Program-made: the position numbers and the translations under genes
Shown: in pieces, positions 51,795 to 60,749 of the stretch
Position numbering within the stretch: the stretch's first letter is position 1
How the letters are laid out: each line of letters begins with the position of its first letter
The notes under the pieces: model-generated
Database searches by the model: none
Told to the model about the DNA's origin: nothing
Seen by the model: the letters and a program-made list of their open reading frames with translations, nothing else
Assembly (NCBI GenBank): GCA_937920635.1
Contig: CAKZUE010000026.1
Coordinates: 62,001 to 126,000 of the forward strand
DNA length: 64,000 nucleotides
DNA from: an uncultured Bryobacteraceae bacterium
GTDB taxonomy: Bacteria; Acidobacteriota; Terriglobia; Bryobacterales; Bryobacteraceae
Direction: 5' to 3'

Positions 51795-52601
51795 ATGAAT
51801 GAGAGACCGGACATGAGGCTCCTCTTGATTGCCGCGATGATCGCCCCCGGATCCCTGCCCGCACAGACTGCGGCTGACCCCAGCCCCGAGGAGATCGAGC
51901 GCATCATCCAGAAGGTCGCGGAGAAGGAGACCGAGTTCGCGCGCGCCCGGGAGAACTACACCTACCGCCAGCGCTACCGGTTTGACGAACTCGGCCCGGA
52001 CCGCCGCCCGGTGGGCAAGCTGGAGATGGAAGCCGACATCCTGTTCGACAAGTCCGGCAAGCGGATCGAGCGCATCACCTATGCGCCGATGAACACGCTG
52101 CGCAATATCATCTTCACGCCGGAAGACGAGCAGGACATGCGCAACGTGCAGCCTTTCGTGTTCACCGTGAAGGATCTGCCCAACTACCGCGTCCGCTATC
52201 TTGGCCGCGAAACCATTGACGAGATCGGCTGCTATGTCTTCGCCGTCAAGCCCAAGGCGATGGTCGAGGGCCAGCGCTACTTCGCGGGCATCGTGTGGGT
52301 GGATGACCGCGACCTTCAGATCGTCAAAACTTACGGCCGCGGCGTGGGCGCCGGCAAGCGCATCGCCGGACAGCGGTTCCCGAAATTCGAAACGTGGCGC
52401 GAACAGATCGACGGCAAGTTCTGGTTCCCCACTTACACCGTCTCCAACGACGTGCTGAATTTCGAGTCCGGCCAGATCCCCATCAAGCTCGTCATCACTT
52501 ACCGGGACTACAAGCAGTTCAAGGCGGAGACGACGATTACCTTCGAAGGGGTCGATCAACCTTCGCCGGAGCCGCCCAAGCCGCCGGCGAAGAAACAGTA
52601 G
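51795..52601 (+). CDS. Secreted protein of unknown function, LolA/LppX-like beta-sheet pattern
   Basis: 268 residues. A signal peptide (LLLIAAMIAPGSLPAQ; an alternative start is ATG 51813) is followed by a helix (EEIERIIQKVAEKETEFARARENYTYRQ). A long antiparallel beta region alternates charged and hydrophobic residues (VRYLGRETIDEIGCYVFAVKPK, YFAGIVWVDDRDLQIVKTYG). It ends in a Pro-rich tail. The strand pattern recalls outer-membrane lipoprotein-sorting/LolA-like proteins, but I cannot assign it firmly. It lies 32 bases after the acyl-CoA dehydrogenase gene and may be co-transcribed. Confidence 0.65.
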   Translation: MNERPDMRLLLIAAMIAPGSLPAQTAADPSPEEIERIIQKVAEKETEFARARENYTYRQRYRFDELGPDRRPVGKLEMEADILFDKSGKRIERITYAPMNTLRNIIFTPEDEQDMRNVQPFVFTVKDLPNYRVRYLGRETIDEIGCYVFAVKPKAMVEGQRYFAGIVWVDDRDLQIVKTYGRGVGAGKRIAGQRFPKFETWREQIDGKFWFPTYTVSNDVLNFESGQIPIKLVITYRDYKQFKAETTITFEGVDQPSPEPPKPPAKKQ

Positions 52602-52706
52602 CCGGCCGTTCAGGACCGTTTTTTCGCCGTTCGCGCCCGCTCATCCGCCGTTGAACCCTGAATCTTCCGCCCCGGTGCGAGCGTCGGAGATAATAGCAGG
52701 TAGTTC

Positions 52707-53753
52707 ATGCCGGATCACGGTTTCCGTGCCCGCCGAGACTGGGCAGCACTAAAAAGAAGACTGCGCGAACTGAAGATGATCGCCTGGGGTGCGGTCCACG
52801 TCGAGCACCCGGTGATGGCGCACATCGTCCCGATTCGCCGCTGCAACCTGTCGTGCGCCTACTGCAACGAGTACGACGACATCTCGCGTCCCGTCGATAC
52901 CGAGGTGATGTTCGAGCGCATCGACACGCTGGGGCGGCTGGGCACATCGATCGTCACCATCAGCGGCGGCGAGCCATTGCTGCATCCTGATCTCGACCAG
53001 ATCATCACCCGCATCCGCCGCAACGGCGCCATTGCCGGGCTGATCACCAACGGCTACCTGCTCACCAGCGAGCGCATCGAGCGGCTGAACCGCGCCGGGC
53101 TCGACCACATGCAGATCTCCATCGACAACGTCATGCCCGACGACGTGTCGAAGAAGAGCCTCAAAGTGCTCGACAGGAAGCTGCAACTGCTCGCCAAACA
53201 CGCGCTGTTCCACGTGAACATCAACTCCGTGGTCGGCGGCGGCGTCCGCCACCCCGAGGATGCCCTCGTGATCGCGAAGAGAGCGATCGCGCTCGGGTTC
53301 AGCTCCACCATCGGCATCATTCACGATCACACCGGACAGCTGAAGCCGTTGAGCGACCGCGAGCGCGAGATCTACATCCAGGTGAAGTCGCTTGAAAAGC
53401 GCAACTACTCGCAGTTGAGTTTCTTCCAGGAGAACATCGCCAAAGGGCTGCCCAACCGCTGGCGCTGCCGCGCCGGCGCGCGTTACCTTTACATCTGCGA
53501 AGACGGCCTTGTCCACTACTGCTCCCAGCAGCGCGGCTATCCGGCCAAGCCCCTGGCCGAATATACGATGGACGACTTCCGCCGCGAGTACCTGTCAGAG
53601 AAGGATTGCGCGCCCCACTGCACCATCAGTTGCGTGCACTACACGTCTTACTTCGACTTCTGGCGCGCTCCCCAGACCCTGCCCGACCCTCGCCGGGTTC
53701 TGGAGACACAGTCTCAGCCGCCATTGGTGCAGATCACCGGAGCCGGGCGCTGA
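52707..53753 (+). CDS. Radical SAM protein with C-terminal auxiliary cysteines
   Basis: 348 residues. The cluster motif RRCNLSCAYCNEYDD (CxxxCxxC near residue 49) is followed by SIVTISGGEPLLHPDL (SAM-binding GGE), LITNGYLL and HMQISIDN. C-terminal cysteines in RWRCRAG, YICEDG, HYCSQQ, DCAPHCTISC suggest a SPASM or twitch-type second iron-sulfur site. It differs in sequence from the radical SAM protein at 32141. Substrate unknown; no small precursor gene nearby. GATAAT at 52689-52694 is a possible -10 box. Confidence 0.85.
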   Translation: MPDHGFRARRDWAALKRRLRELKMIAWGAVHVEHPVMAHIVPIRRCNLSCAYCNEYDDISRPVDTEVMFERIDTLGRLGTSIVTISGGEPLLHPDLDQIITRIRRNGAIAGLITNGYLLTSERIERLNRAGLDHMQISIDNVMPDDVSKKSLKVLDRKLQLLAKHALFHVNINSVVGGGVRHPEDALVIAKRAIALGFSSTIGIIHDHTGQLKPLSDREREIYIQVKSLEKRNYSQLSFFQENIAKGLPNRWRCRAGARYLYICEDGLVHYCSQQRGYPAKPLAEYTMDDFRREYLSEKDCAPHCTISCVHYTSYFDFWRAPQTLPDPRRVLETQSQPPLVQITGAGR

Positions 53754-53966
53754 CCGGGCCGCTTCGGGGACGCATCCACCCGCCTCGCACTCAACCTCTC
53801 TGGCGCGGAGCGGACCCTTTGCACAACGGACACTCCCGAAAATCGCAAAACAAAACCTTGGGACGGTCCCGGCTGGGTGGGAGTTTTCCGTGACTTGCAC
53901 CGCGACGCAAGGGCGGTCGAGCGCTTGAAGAGAGCGGCCCCAGGTCACGAGGAAATAGAAATGGGG

Positions 53967-54078
53967 GAGAAATGGGGGACAGGCCCGCCCGGGCGTGAAT
54001 TTTCCATCCTGCGCTCCGCTCGGAGAAATGGGGGACAGGCCCGCCCGGGCGCGAATTTTCCGTCCTGTGCTCCGCTCG
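53967..54078. repeat. 56-bp tandem direct repeat carrying palindromic copies F and G
   Basis: Units 53967-54022 and 54023-54078 differ at only a few positions. Each holds a palindromic core (GGGGGACAGGC-CC-GCCCGGGCG, at about 53971-54007 and 54027-54063) followed by GAATTTTCC and the conserved TGCGCTCCGCTCGG or TGTGCTCCGCTCGG tail. Confidence 0.88.
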
Positions 54079-54180
54079 GGGGCGGCGGACAGCTCCCTCT
54101 CGCGCGTTCGGCGCTTCGGCGGCGGTTCCCGACAGCGCCTGCGGCCAGCTCGGTCGCGGTTCTTTTCCGGGCTGGGTTCA

Positions 54181-54218
54181 GGAAAAAAGGGGAATTGTGT
54201 TCCTGTCCCCTTTTTTGA
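54181..54218. repeat. Palindromic repeat copy H, diverged; terminator-like
   Basis: AAAAAAGGGGA (54183-54193) pairs with TCCCCTTTTTT (54206-54216) over 11 bp. The right half CCTGTCCCC followed by a T run matches copies B-D. It could stop transcription from both the radical SAM gene and hflX. Confidence 0.65.
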
Positions 54219-54222
54219 CGCT

Positions 54223-54255
54223 TTATCCACAGGGATTTCCACAGGCTGTGGAAAT
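54223..54255. promoter_or_regulatory. DnaA-box-like site and 9-bp inverted repeat at the hflX stop
   Basis: TTATCCACA at 54223-54231 equals the E. coli DnaA-box consensus. ATTTCCACA (54235-54243) and TGTGGAAAT (54247-54255) form a perfect inverted repeat around GGC. No origin genes are nearby, so this may be a titration site, a hairpin end, or coincidence. Confidence 0.4.
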
Positions 54256-55553
54256 CAGGCCCGGTAGGCGGCCAGCCGCGGCAGCAGCGACGTCGGCACG
54301 CGCGCCTCCACCTCGCAGACGTCTTCCCCGTACCGCTCGGCGATCACTTTGCCGTATTCGTGCAACAGATGCACGACGCCCAGCTCGCCCATAGGCACGC
54401 GCAGCCGCACATCGGCCAGCGGATCGTCGGGCAGGCAGCGGTCGATGGTTTCCAGCAACAGCCCGATGCCGTCACCTGTGGCCGCGGAGACAACCACGGC
54501 GGGCGCGCCGCCGGCTTCACCGGACAGCCGGCGCGCGAGCGATTCGCCGTCGATGCCGCAGCGGCCGAGCAGGTCGGCTTTGTTCAGCACCAGCACCTGC
54601 GGCGTGTCGAGGGCGCCGATCTCGCCGAGCACCTGGCGCACGTGCGAGCAGTATTCGGCCGCCGCGGGCGACGAGGCATCCACCACGTGCAGCAGCAGCG
54701 ACGCCTCGGTCACCTCTTCCAGGGTGGCGCGGAACGCTTCGACCAGCGTGGTGGGCAGTTGGCGGATGAAGCCCACCGTGTCCGACAGCAGCACGCGGCG
54801 GTTGGAAGGCAGCACCAACTGCCGCACCGTCGGGTCGAGCGTGGCGAACAGGCGCGCGTCGGCTGTCACCGAAGCGCCGCACAGCCGGTTGAACAGCGTG
54901 CTCTTGCCGGCGTTGGTGTATCCGGCCAGCGCCACCGTGGCCAGCGGCACCGCCTGCCGCAGCCGCCGCTGCGTGGCGCGGGAGCGGCGCACGCTCTCCA
55001 GGTCTTGCCGGATTTTCTTGATGCGCGCCCGGATTCTGCGGCGGTCCGTCTCGAGCTTGGTTTCGCCAGGACCGCGCGTGCCGATGCCGCCTCCCAGCCG
55101 GCTCAGCGCGACGCCTCTTCCCGTAAGCCGCGGCAGCAGATAGCCGAGCTGCGCGAGTTCCACCTGCAACTGCCCTTCGCGGGTGCGGGCGCGCCGCGCG
55201 AAAATGTCGAGGATCAGCTGGGTGCGGTCGAGCACCTTGACGCCGAGGCGGTTCTCCAGATTGCGCTGCATCGTGCCGGAGAGTTCGTGGTCGAAGATGA
55301 CCAGATCGGCGGAGAGCGCTTGCGCGAGCGAACGGATCTCTTCGGCCTTGCCGGAGCCGACCAGGGTAGCGGCGTCCAGCGCGAGGCGCGCCTGAAGGAT
55401 CTTTTCCACCACCACGGCGCCCGCGCTTTCGGCCAGCGCCGCCAGCTCTTCCAGCGATTCGGCGGCGGAAAAGCCCTCCGTCCTTTCTTTGGCCGTTTCC
55501 ACGGCCACGACAATGGCGCGTTCGGGCGCGGGCAGAGGGCTCAGCGGCGTCAC
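54255..55553 (-). CDS. hflX: Ribosome-associated GTPase HflX
   Basis: 432 residues. The N-terminal HflX domain ([82 protein letters not shown]) precedes a GTPase domain with Walker [15 protein letters not shown] and NKAD. HflX rescues or splits stalled ribosomes, notably under heat stress. The GTG start with AGGAGGT directly upstream overlaps the hfq stop (GTGTGA). hfq-hflX adjacency is the same as in E. coli. Confidence 0.96.
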   Translation of the reverse strand: MTPLSPLPAPERAIVVAVETAKERTEGFSAAESLEELAALAESAGAVVVEKILQARLALDAATLVGSGKAEEIRSLAQALSADLVIFDHELSGTMQRNLENRLGVKVLDRTQLILDIFARRARTREGQLQVELAQLGYLLPRLTGRGVALSRLGGGIGTRGPGETKLETDRRRIRARIKKIRQDLESVRRSRATQRRLRQAVPLATVALAGYTNAGKSTLFNRLCGASVTADARLFATLDPTVRQLVLPSNRRVLLSDTVGFIRQLPTTLVEAFRATLEEVTEASLLLHVVDASSPAAAEYCSHVRQVLGEIGALDTPQVLVLNKADLLGRCGIDGESLARRLSGEAGGAPAVVVSAATGDGIGLLLETIDRCLPDDPLADVRLRVPMGELGVVHLLHEYGKVIAERYGEDVCEVEARVPTSLLPRLAAYRA

Positions 55554-55891
55554 ACCTCCTGCGCCTCGGCAGCGGCGGGCTGTCCGGGCGCGCCGGCCGC
55601 GGCGTGCGCGCCAGGGACGGGGGCGGAGGCGTGCGAGGGCTTCGTCACCACCACGGTGGAGATGGCGTGCTTGAAGATGAGCTGCTCCTGGTTGTTCGTC
55701 TCAAGCACCACGGAATACTTGTCGAAGCTCTTGATGCGGCCGGAGAGTTTCACTCCGCTCATCAGGTAAATCGTCAGGAGAATTTTCTCTTTTCTGGCGT
55801 TATTCAGGAACGCTTCCTGAATATTTTGCGCCTGCTTTTCGGCGCCGGCGCGCCGCGGCGCCATCGGGGCTTTTCTTGTTTCGTCCATCAT
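55550..55891 (-). CDS. hfq: RNA chaperone Hfq
   Basis: 113 residues. The Sm1 motif is [26 protein letters not shown] and Sm2 is FKHAISTVV (canonical YKHAIST has Tyr; here Phe). An N-terminal extension of about 25 residues is basic, and the C-terminal tail is Ala/Pro-rich. The ATG at 55891 with GGAGG upstream was chosen; the frame is open beyond it without homology. Hfq mediates small RNA-mRNA pairing. It overlaps hflX downstream. Confidence 0.94.
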   Translation of the reverse strand: MMDETRKAPMAPRRAGAEKQAQNIQEAFLNNARKEKILLTIYLMSGVKLSGRIKSFDKYSVVLETNNQEQLIFKHAISTVVVTKPSHASAPVPGAHAAAGAPGQPAAAEAQEV

Positions 55892-56093
55892 ATTTGCGCC
55901 CCTCCTTCCCTCAATCAGTTCCCCGCTGCAAGCGGGCTTCCAGGCACACAGACCAGCCGCCGCCACCGGTTCCTTTGGCAGACCTATGGCTCCCGGCCCC
56001 CGGCGCAGCGCCTCCTCAGGCCCCGCCGGGCTGCATTGAGTGTAATCGGAAAACTCGAACAGGCGCAAGGGATGCGCACGGCGCGGCAGGCCG

Positions 56094-57011
56094 GTGCGCT
56101 ACATTCATCTTGGAGTGGTCAAGGCAGAAACACAAGGAGCGCGCATTGCCATCGCCAGCATGGCCATCAGCGGCGCTCTGGCCGTGGCCAAACTGATCAC
56201 GGGCTGGCTGGCCGGCTCGGCTTCCGTAGTCGCCGACGGCGTGGAAAGCGCCGGCGACGTGCTGACCTCGGGCATCGTCCTGCTCGGCCTGACCGTGGCG
56301 GCGCGGCCTCCGGACAAGAACCACCCGTACGGCCACGGGCGGTTCGAGACGCTTACCGGCCTCGTCACCGGCCTCGGACTCGCTCTGGTGGGCGCGGGCA
56401 TCATCTGGAAATCGCTTCAGGACATCAGCCTGCGCCACTCGCCGCCCGCTGCTTACGCGATGATTCCCGTCGCCGCCTCGGTGGCGCTCAAGGCCATGAT
56501 GGCCGCGCTCAAGCTGCGCGTCGGCCGCCGCATCCGCAGCGCGGCGCTGGTGGCCGACGCCTGGAACGACACGGTGGACATCCTCTCCGGAACGGTGGCG
56601 CTGCTGGCCGTCGGCCTCGCGCTCTACGATCCGGAGCGGTTCATCGCCGCCGACCATTACGGCGGCGCGGTCATCGGCTGCATCGTGATCCTGCTCGGCC
56701 TGCGCGTGGCCCATGAAACCTCGATGACGCTCATGGACACGATGCCCGACGAGGAGATGATGGCCAGCATCCGCGCCTCAGCGCTGAAAGTCCCCGGCGC
56801 GCTGGACGTCGAGAAGTGTTACGCCCGCAAGACCGGGCTGCGCTACCACGTCGACCTCCATCTGGAGGTCGATCCCGATCTGACTGTGCGCCGCAGCCAC
56901 GCCATCGCCGAGGAGGTCCGCAACTGCGTCAAGCGGGATCTGGCCTGGGTCGAAGACGTGCTCGTCCATGTCGAGCCGTATGGAGAGAGGGCCTTCCATG
57001 GAGAATCCTGA
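56094..57011 (+). CDS. Cation diffusion facilitator family transporter
   Basis: About 305 residues with six transmembrane helices and a cytoplasmic C-terminal domain. The metal site motifs are [12 protein letters not shown] (helix 2, HxxxD-type with Asp) and [11 protein letters not shown] (helix 5); [12 protein letters not shown] is conserved between them. The C-terminal [25 protein letters not shown] forms the metal-binding regulatory fold. It probably exports Zn, Fe, Mn or similar divalent metal. The start is uncertain: GTG 56094, or GTG 56115 nine bases after a TACATT box. The 3' end overlaps polX by 14 bases. Confidence 0.92.
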   Translation: MRYIHLGVVKAETQGARIAIASMAISGALAVAKLITGWLAGSASVVADGVESAGDVLTSGIVLLGLTVAARPPDKNHPYGHGRFETLTGLVTGLGLALVGAGIIWKSLQDISLRHSPPAAYAMIPVAASVALKAMMAALKLRVGRRIRSAALVADAWNDTVDILSGTVALLAVGLALYDPERFIAADHYGGAVIGCIVILLGLRVAHETSMTLMDTMPDEEMMASIRASALKVPGALDVEKCYARKTGLRYHVDLHLEVDPDLTVRRSHAIAEEVRNCVKRDLAWVEDVLVHVEPYGERAFHGES

Positions 57012-58692
57012 ATTCGCGCGGCTGCTCAGCGAGACCGCCGACCTGATGGAGATCGCCGGCGAGGATCCGTTCCGCATCCGCAGCTACCGCAACGCCGCCG
57101 CCGCCATTGAGAACCTGCCGGAGCGAATCGACGACATCCTGCGCGACCCGGCGCGCGAGGTGACCGCGATTCCCGGCATTGGAAAGGGCATCGCCGCGGC
57201 GCTGCGCGAAATCGCCGAGCGCGGCAGCTTCGCGCGCCGCGACGAGATGCTGGCCCAGTATCCGCCCACTGCGCTCGAGCTGCTGCGCATTCCCGGCGTC
57301 GGTCCGAAGACCGTGCGCGCGCTGTGGGAGCACTACCGGGTGAGCACGCTGGAGGATCTGGCGCGCCTGTGCGAGGAGCAGAAGATCCGCGAGCTGAAGG
57401 GCATGGGCCCGAAGATGGAGCAGAAGATCCTGGCCGGCATCGCGCACTACCGGCAGGTGGCCGGGCGCTTTCTGCTCAGCCATGCCGCGGCCGCGGCGGC
57501 GGAACTGGCGCCCGTTGTGAATGGCACGCCCGCCGGCAGCCTGCGGCGCGGCAAAGACACGGTGGGCGATCTCGACATTCTCAGCACGGACCCCGGCGCC
57601 ATCCAGCGGTTTCTCGCCCATCCGTCCGTCCATGACGTGCTCGCTCACGGCGAGACCAAGGCCAGCGCGCGCTTCGGAAGCGAAGGATTGCAGGTGGACG
57701 TGCGCGTGGTGGCGCCGGAAAGCTTCGGCGCGGCGCTGCAATACTTCACCGGCAGCAAGGAGCACAACGTCGCGCTGCGCCAGCGGGCGCTCAAGATGGG
57801 CTTCACGCTCAACGAATACGGCCTGTTCACGCTCGAGGGCGAGCGGCGCGCGGCCGGCGAAACCGAAGAGGGCATCTACGAGGCGCTCGGCCTCGCCTTC
57901 ATTCCGCCCGAACTGCGCGAGAACCAGGGCGAGATCGACGCCGCCGAACGCCGCGCGCTGCCCGCTTTGATCGAACCGGGCGACCTGCGCGGCGACCTGC
58001 ACATGCACACGCGCGAAAGCGACGGCCGGGCCACGATGGAAGAGATGGCCGCCGCCGCCCGCAGGCGCGGCTACTCCTACATCGCCATCACCGATCACTC
58101 CAAGGCTTTGGCCATGGCCAACGGGCTGGACGAGAAGCGCGCCGTGGCCTTTGCCGCCGAGGCGCGCCGCTTCAACCAGAGCGGCGCGGGCATCCATGTC
58201 TTCGCCGGGCTCGAGTGCGACATCCTGCGCGATGGGCGCATGGATCTGGCCGAGGACGCGCTGGCCGAGCTCGACTTCGTCGTGGCCAGCGTCCACTCTT
58301 ACATGAACATCGAGCCGCGGGAGATGACGGACCGGCTGCTGCGCGCCATGGAATGCCGCGCCGTCAAGGCGCTCGGCCATCCCACGGGCCGCGTGCTGCT
58401 GCACCGCGACGCGTATCACTACGAGTTCGAGACCGTGGCGCGCGAGGCCGCCCGGCGCGGCGTCTGGCTCGAGATCAACTCGAGCCCCGAGCGGCTGGAC
58501 CTGCACGCGTCGCTCATCCGCCGGGCGCGCGAGCTGGGCTGCCGGTTCGTGATTTCCACCGATGCGCACCATCCGAAGCACCTGGCCAACATCGGCTTCG
58601 GGGTGCGGATGGCGCGGCGCGGCTGGCTCACCGCCGCCGACGTGGTCAACACGCTGCCGCTCGGCGAGTTCCGCGCGGCGCTGGGAAGATAA
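56998..58692 (+). CDS. polX: Family X DNA polymerase with PHP domain
   Basis: 564 residues. An N-terminal helix-hairpin-helix 8-kDa-type domain ([43 protein letters not shown]) is followed by a nucleotidyltransferase palm with catalytic Asp in VGDLDILS and VDVRVV. A C-terminal PHP phosphoesterase domain has [29 protein letters not shown] and [10 protein letters not shown]. This is the standard bacterial PolX used in gap-filling repair, with 3'-5' exonuclease activity from PHP. ATG 56998 has GGAGAGAGG upstream. Confidence 0.95.
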   Translation: MENPEFARLLSETADLMEIAGEDPFRIRSYRNAAAAIENLPERIDDILRDPAREVTAIPGIGKGIAAALREIAERGSFARRDEMLAQYPPTALELLRIPGVGPKTVRALWEHYRVSTLEDLARLCEEQKIRELKGMGPKMEQKILAGIAHYRQVAGRFLLSHAAAAAAELAPVVNGTPAGSLRRGKDTVGDLDILSTDPGAIQRFLAHPSVHDVLAHGETKASARFGSEGLQVDVRVVAPESFGAALQYFTGSKEHNVALRQRALKMGFTLNEYGLFTLEGERRAAGETEEGIYEALGLAFIPPELRENQGEIDAAERRALPALIEPGDLRGDLHMHTRESDGRATMEEMAAAARRRGYSYIAITDHSKALAMANGLDEKRAVAFAAEARRFNQSGAGIHVFAGLECDILRDGRMDLAEDALAELDFVVASVHSYMNIEPREMTDRLLRAMECRAVKALGHPTGRVLLHRDAYHYEFETVAREAARRGVWLEINSSPERLDLHASLIRRARELGCRFVISTDAHHPKHLANIGFGVRMARRGWLTAADVVNTLPLGEFRAALGR

Positions 58693-58697
58693 AACAA

Positions 58698-59249
58698 ATG
58701 CCGATGAAACTGATTTCTTCTGAAGAACTGCTGAGCACCCCCATCTTCCGCGTCACCCTGGATCACGCCGTCGATCCCGGCGGATTCGAGATCCGGCGCG
58801 CCATCGTGCGCCACCGCGGCAGCGCGGTGATGATGGCGGTGGACACGCGCCGCCGCGTGCTGCTGGTGCGCCAGTACCGGCTGCCCGCGCGCGCCTACCT
58901 GTGGGAGCTGCCCGCGGGCAGGATCGACGAGGGCGAGACGCCGCTGAAAGCCGCCCGGCGGGAGCTGCGCGAAGAGACCGGCTGCACGGCGCGGCGCTGG
59001 AAAAAGCTGGCCGAGTTCTTCCCCAGCCCCGGCTACGTCGAGGAGAAGATGACGATCTATCTAGCGGAGGATCTGCGCCAGGGCGAGCCGCAGCCGATGG
59101 AGGACGAGCGCATCGAAACCGGCTGGTTCACTCTGCGCGAAATGGGCGGCATGATTGCCAGCGGCGAGATCCGCGACGCCAAGACGATGATCGGCTGGGC
59201 GATGCTGAAATGCCGCCCGCCTCAGCCGCGCGGCAGCCGCGCACAGTAA
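58698..59249 (+). CDS. NUDIX hydrolase, ADP-ribose pyrophosphatase-like
   Basis: 183 residues. The Nudix box GRIDEGETPLKAARRELREE continues into TG and C, a complete GX5EX7REUXEEXGU match. The preceding VLLVRQYRLPARAYLWELPA and the following PSPGYVEEKMTIYLAEDL are typical of NudF-type ADP-ribose diphosphatases. It starts 5 bases after polX. Its 3' end overlaps the convergent rdgB gene by 28 bases. Confidence 0.93.
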   Translation: MPMKLISSEELLSTPIFRVTLDHAVDPGGFEIRRAIVRHRGSAVMMAVDTRRRVLLVRQYRLPARAYLWELPAGRIDEGETPLKAARRELREETGCTARRWKKLAEFFPSPGYVEEKMTIYLAEDLRQGEPQPMEDERIETGWFTLREMGGMIASGEIRDAKTMIGWAMLKCRPPQPRGSRAQ

Positions 59250-59818
59250 TCGAACAGCCTGCGCAAGGCTTCGCCCCGGTGCGAGACGCGCATTTTCGTA
59301 TCGGGGTCGAGCTCGGCGAAGGTCAGCCCGAGCGGCTCGTAATAGAACAACGGATCGTAGCCGAAGCCGCCCGCGCCGCGCGGCGCATCCAGAATGACGC
59401 CTTCCGCCGAGCCGCGAAACGTGGCGATGAGTTGGCCTTTCCTCGCCAGCGCGATGACGCAGACAAAGCGGGCGCGGCGGTCCGGGCTGCCCGCGAGCCG
59501 TTCGAGCAGCAGGCGGTTGTTGGCCTCGTCCGTGCCTTCCGGGCTGTAACGGGCCGAGCGCACGCCCGGGGCGCCGCCGAGCGCGTCCACTTCGAGGCCC
59601 GAATCGTCGGCGAACAGAAAATCCTCGCAATATGCCGAATAATACAGGGCCTTTTTGACGGCATTTTCTTCAAAATCCGCCCCGTCTTCTTCGCAGGGAG
59701 GCAGCGCGGAAACATTGTCAAGCGGGCGGATATCGGCCCATTCGCAGCCCAGCGCGGCGGCCGCGAGGCGGAACTCGGCCAGCTTGCCCGCGTTGCTTGT
59801 GGCGCAGCGCAGGATCAT
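59222..59818 (-). CDS. rdgB: Non-canonical purine NTP pyrophosphatase (ITPase)
   Basis: 198 residues of the Ham1/RdgB family, which removes inosine and xanthosine triphosphates from the nucleotide pool. [12 protein letters not shown] gives the N-terminal (T/S)xN(x)GK motif. [53 protein letters not shown] and [10 protein letters not shown] follow. The stop side overlaps the NUDIX gene and the start overlaps the RNase PH stop by 4 bases, as in common rph-rdgB operons. Confidence 0.96.
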   Translation of the reverse strand: MILRCATSNAGKLAEFRLAAAALGCEWADIRPLDNVSALPPCEEDGADFEENAVKKALYYSAYCEDFLFADDSGLEVDALGGAPGVRSARYSPEGTDEANNRLLLERLAGSPDRRARFVCVIALARKGQLIATFRGSAEGVILDAPRGAGGFGYDPLFYYEPLGLTFAELDPDTKMRVSHRGEALRRLFDYCARLPRG

Positions 59819-60534
59819 TTGCGCCCGAGCGCCTCCCGCTGCGCTTCAAACAGCGAGCCGATGCCCGCGCGCGCCAGCGCGAGCATCTCCGCCAGCCGGG
59901 CGTCGCCGAAGGCCGCTTTTTCCGCCGTGGCCTGCAACTCGACGAACTCGCCTTCGGAGGTCATCACCACGTTCATGTCGACTTCGGCCTGCGAGTCCTC
60001 TTCGTAGCAGAGGTCGAGAAGCGTCTCGCCGCCGACGATGCCGGCGCTGGCCGCGGCCACCAGGCACTTGAGCGGCGGGCGCGGGAAGACGCCGAAGGGT
60101 TCCATGCGGTTGAAGGCCAGCGCCATGGCCACGCAGCCGCCGGTGACCGAAGCCGTGCGCGTGCCGCCATCGGCCTGGAGCACGTCGCAGTCGACGATCA
60201 CGGTGCGTTCGCCAAGCGCCTCCATGTCCACCACCGCACGCAGCGAGCGGCCGATCAGGCGCTGGATCTCCTGCGTGCGGCCGCTGGGCCGGCCCTTGTT
60301 GATTTCGCGCGGCGTGCGCTGGGCGGTGGCGCGCGGCAGCATGGCGTACTCGGCGGTGACCCATCCGCGGCCCGTGTTGCGCAGGAACGACGGCACGCCG
60401 TCCTCGATGGTGGCCGCGCACAGCACGCGGGTGTGGCCGATCTCGATCAGGCACGATCCTTCGGCGGTGAGCAGGAAATCGGGCTGGATGCGCACGGGGC
60501 GCAGTTGGTCCGGGCGGCGGTTGTCAGGGCGCAT
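59815..60534 (-). CDS. rph: Ribonuclease PH
   Basis: A 239-residue phosphorolytic 3'-5' exoribonuclease that trims tRNA 3' ends. [63 protein letters not shown] and [19 protein letters not shown] form the complete family pattern. It is translationally coupled to rdgB, which follows. Confidence 0.97.
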   Translation of the reverse strand: MRPDNRRPDQLRPVRIQPDFLLTAEGSCLIEIGHTRVLCAATIEDGVPSFLRNTGRGWVTAEYAMLPRATAQRTPREINKGRPSGRTQEIQRLIGRSLRAVVDMEALGERTVIVDCDVLQADGGTRTASVTGGCVAMALAFNRMEPFGVFPRPPLKCLVAAASAGIVGGETLLDLCYEEDSQAEVDMNVVMTSEGEFVELQATAEKAAFGDARLAEMLALARAGIGSLFEAQREALGRK

Positions 60535-60540
60535 GGAGTC

Positions 60541-60696
60541 TCAGGAGGCCGATTGGGCGGAGTAAATGAAGCCGTAGTACAGCACGATGGCCAGCAGGAT
60601 AAAGACGATGACCAGCAGCACCAGGCAGCCGACCGCGCCCGGATTCTGCGGGCCGCGCCGCGCTTTCTTGTCCCGCGCCGGCTTGATCTTGGCCAT
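60541..60696 (-). CDS. Small single-helix membrane protein
   Basis: 51 residues, not recognised. A basic N-terminus (AKIKPARDKKARRG) is followed by one long hydrophobic helix (VGCLVLLVIVFILLAIVLYY), giving an inside-facing N-terminus. The gene ends 6 bases before the rph start, so it probably belongs to the rph-rdgB operon. It could also be a leader peptide-like gene. Confidence 0.6.
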   Translation of the reverse strand: MAKIKPARDKKARRGPQNPGAVGCLVLLVIVFILLAIVLYYGFIYSAQSAS

Positions 60697-60736
60697 ACGG
60701 GCACTATCGTAGCATCCGGGGCGTGGAACGCATTGA

Positions 60737-60742
60737 TACGAT
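60737..60742 (+). promoter_or_regulatory. TACGAT -10-like box for the TIM-barrel gene at 60750
   Basis: TACGAT ends 7 bases before GTG 60750 and 10 before ATG 60753, in a 53-bp divergent gap without a Shine-Dalgarno sequence. Confidence 0.4.
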
Positions 60743-60749
60743 ATCCACC

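Larger units (their letters stand above)
53754..54254. other. 501-bp convergent intergenic region with tandem and palindromic repeats
   Basis: No gene is supported. It contains a diverged repeat-like segment at about 53848-53880, the 56-bp tandem duplication with copies F and G, a GC-rich stretch without recognisable content (54079-54180), copy H, and a DnaA-box-like sequence next to an inverted repeat at the hflX stop. Confidence 0.7.

Noticed and set aside
53595-54242. 215-codon minus-strand frame across the radical SAM/hflX gap
   Set aside because: It is made largely of the tandem palindromic repeat and antisense radical SAM sequence; no domain and no plausible start.
54223-54255. Replication origin
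   Set aside because: Only one perfect DnaA box, no AT-rich unwinding element, and no dnaA, dnaN or gidA nearby. Reported only as a box-like site.
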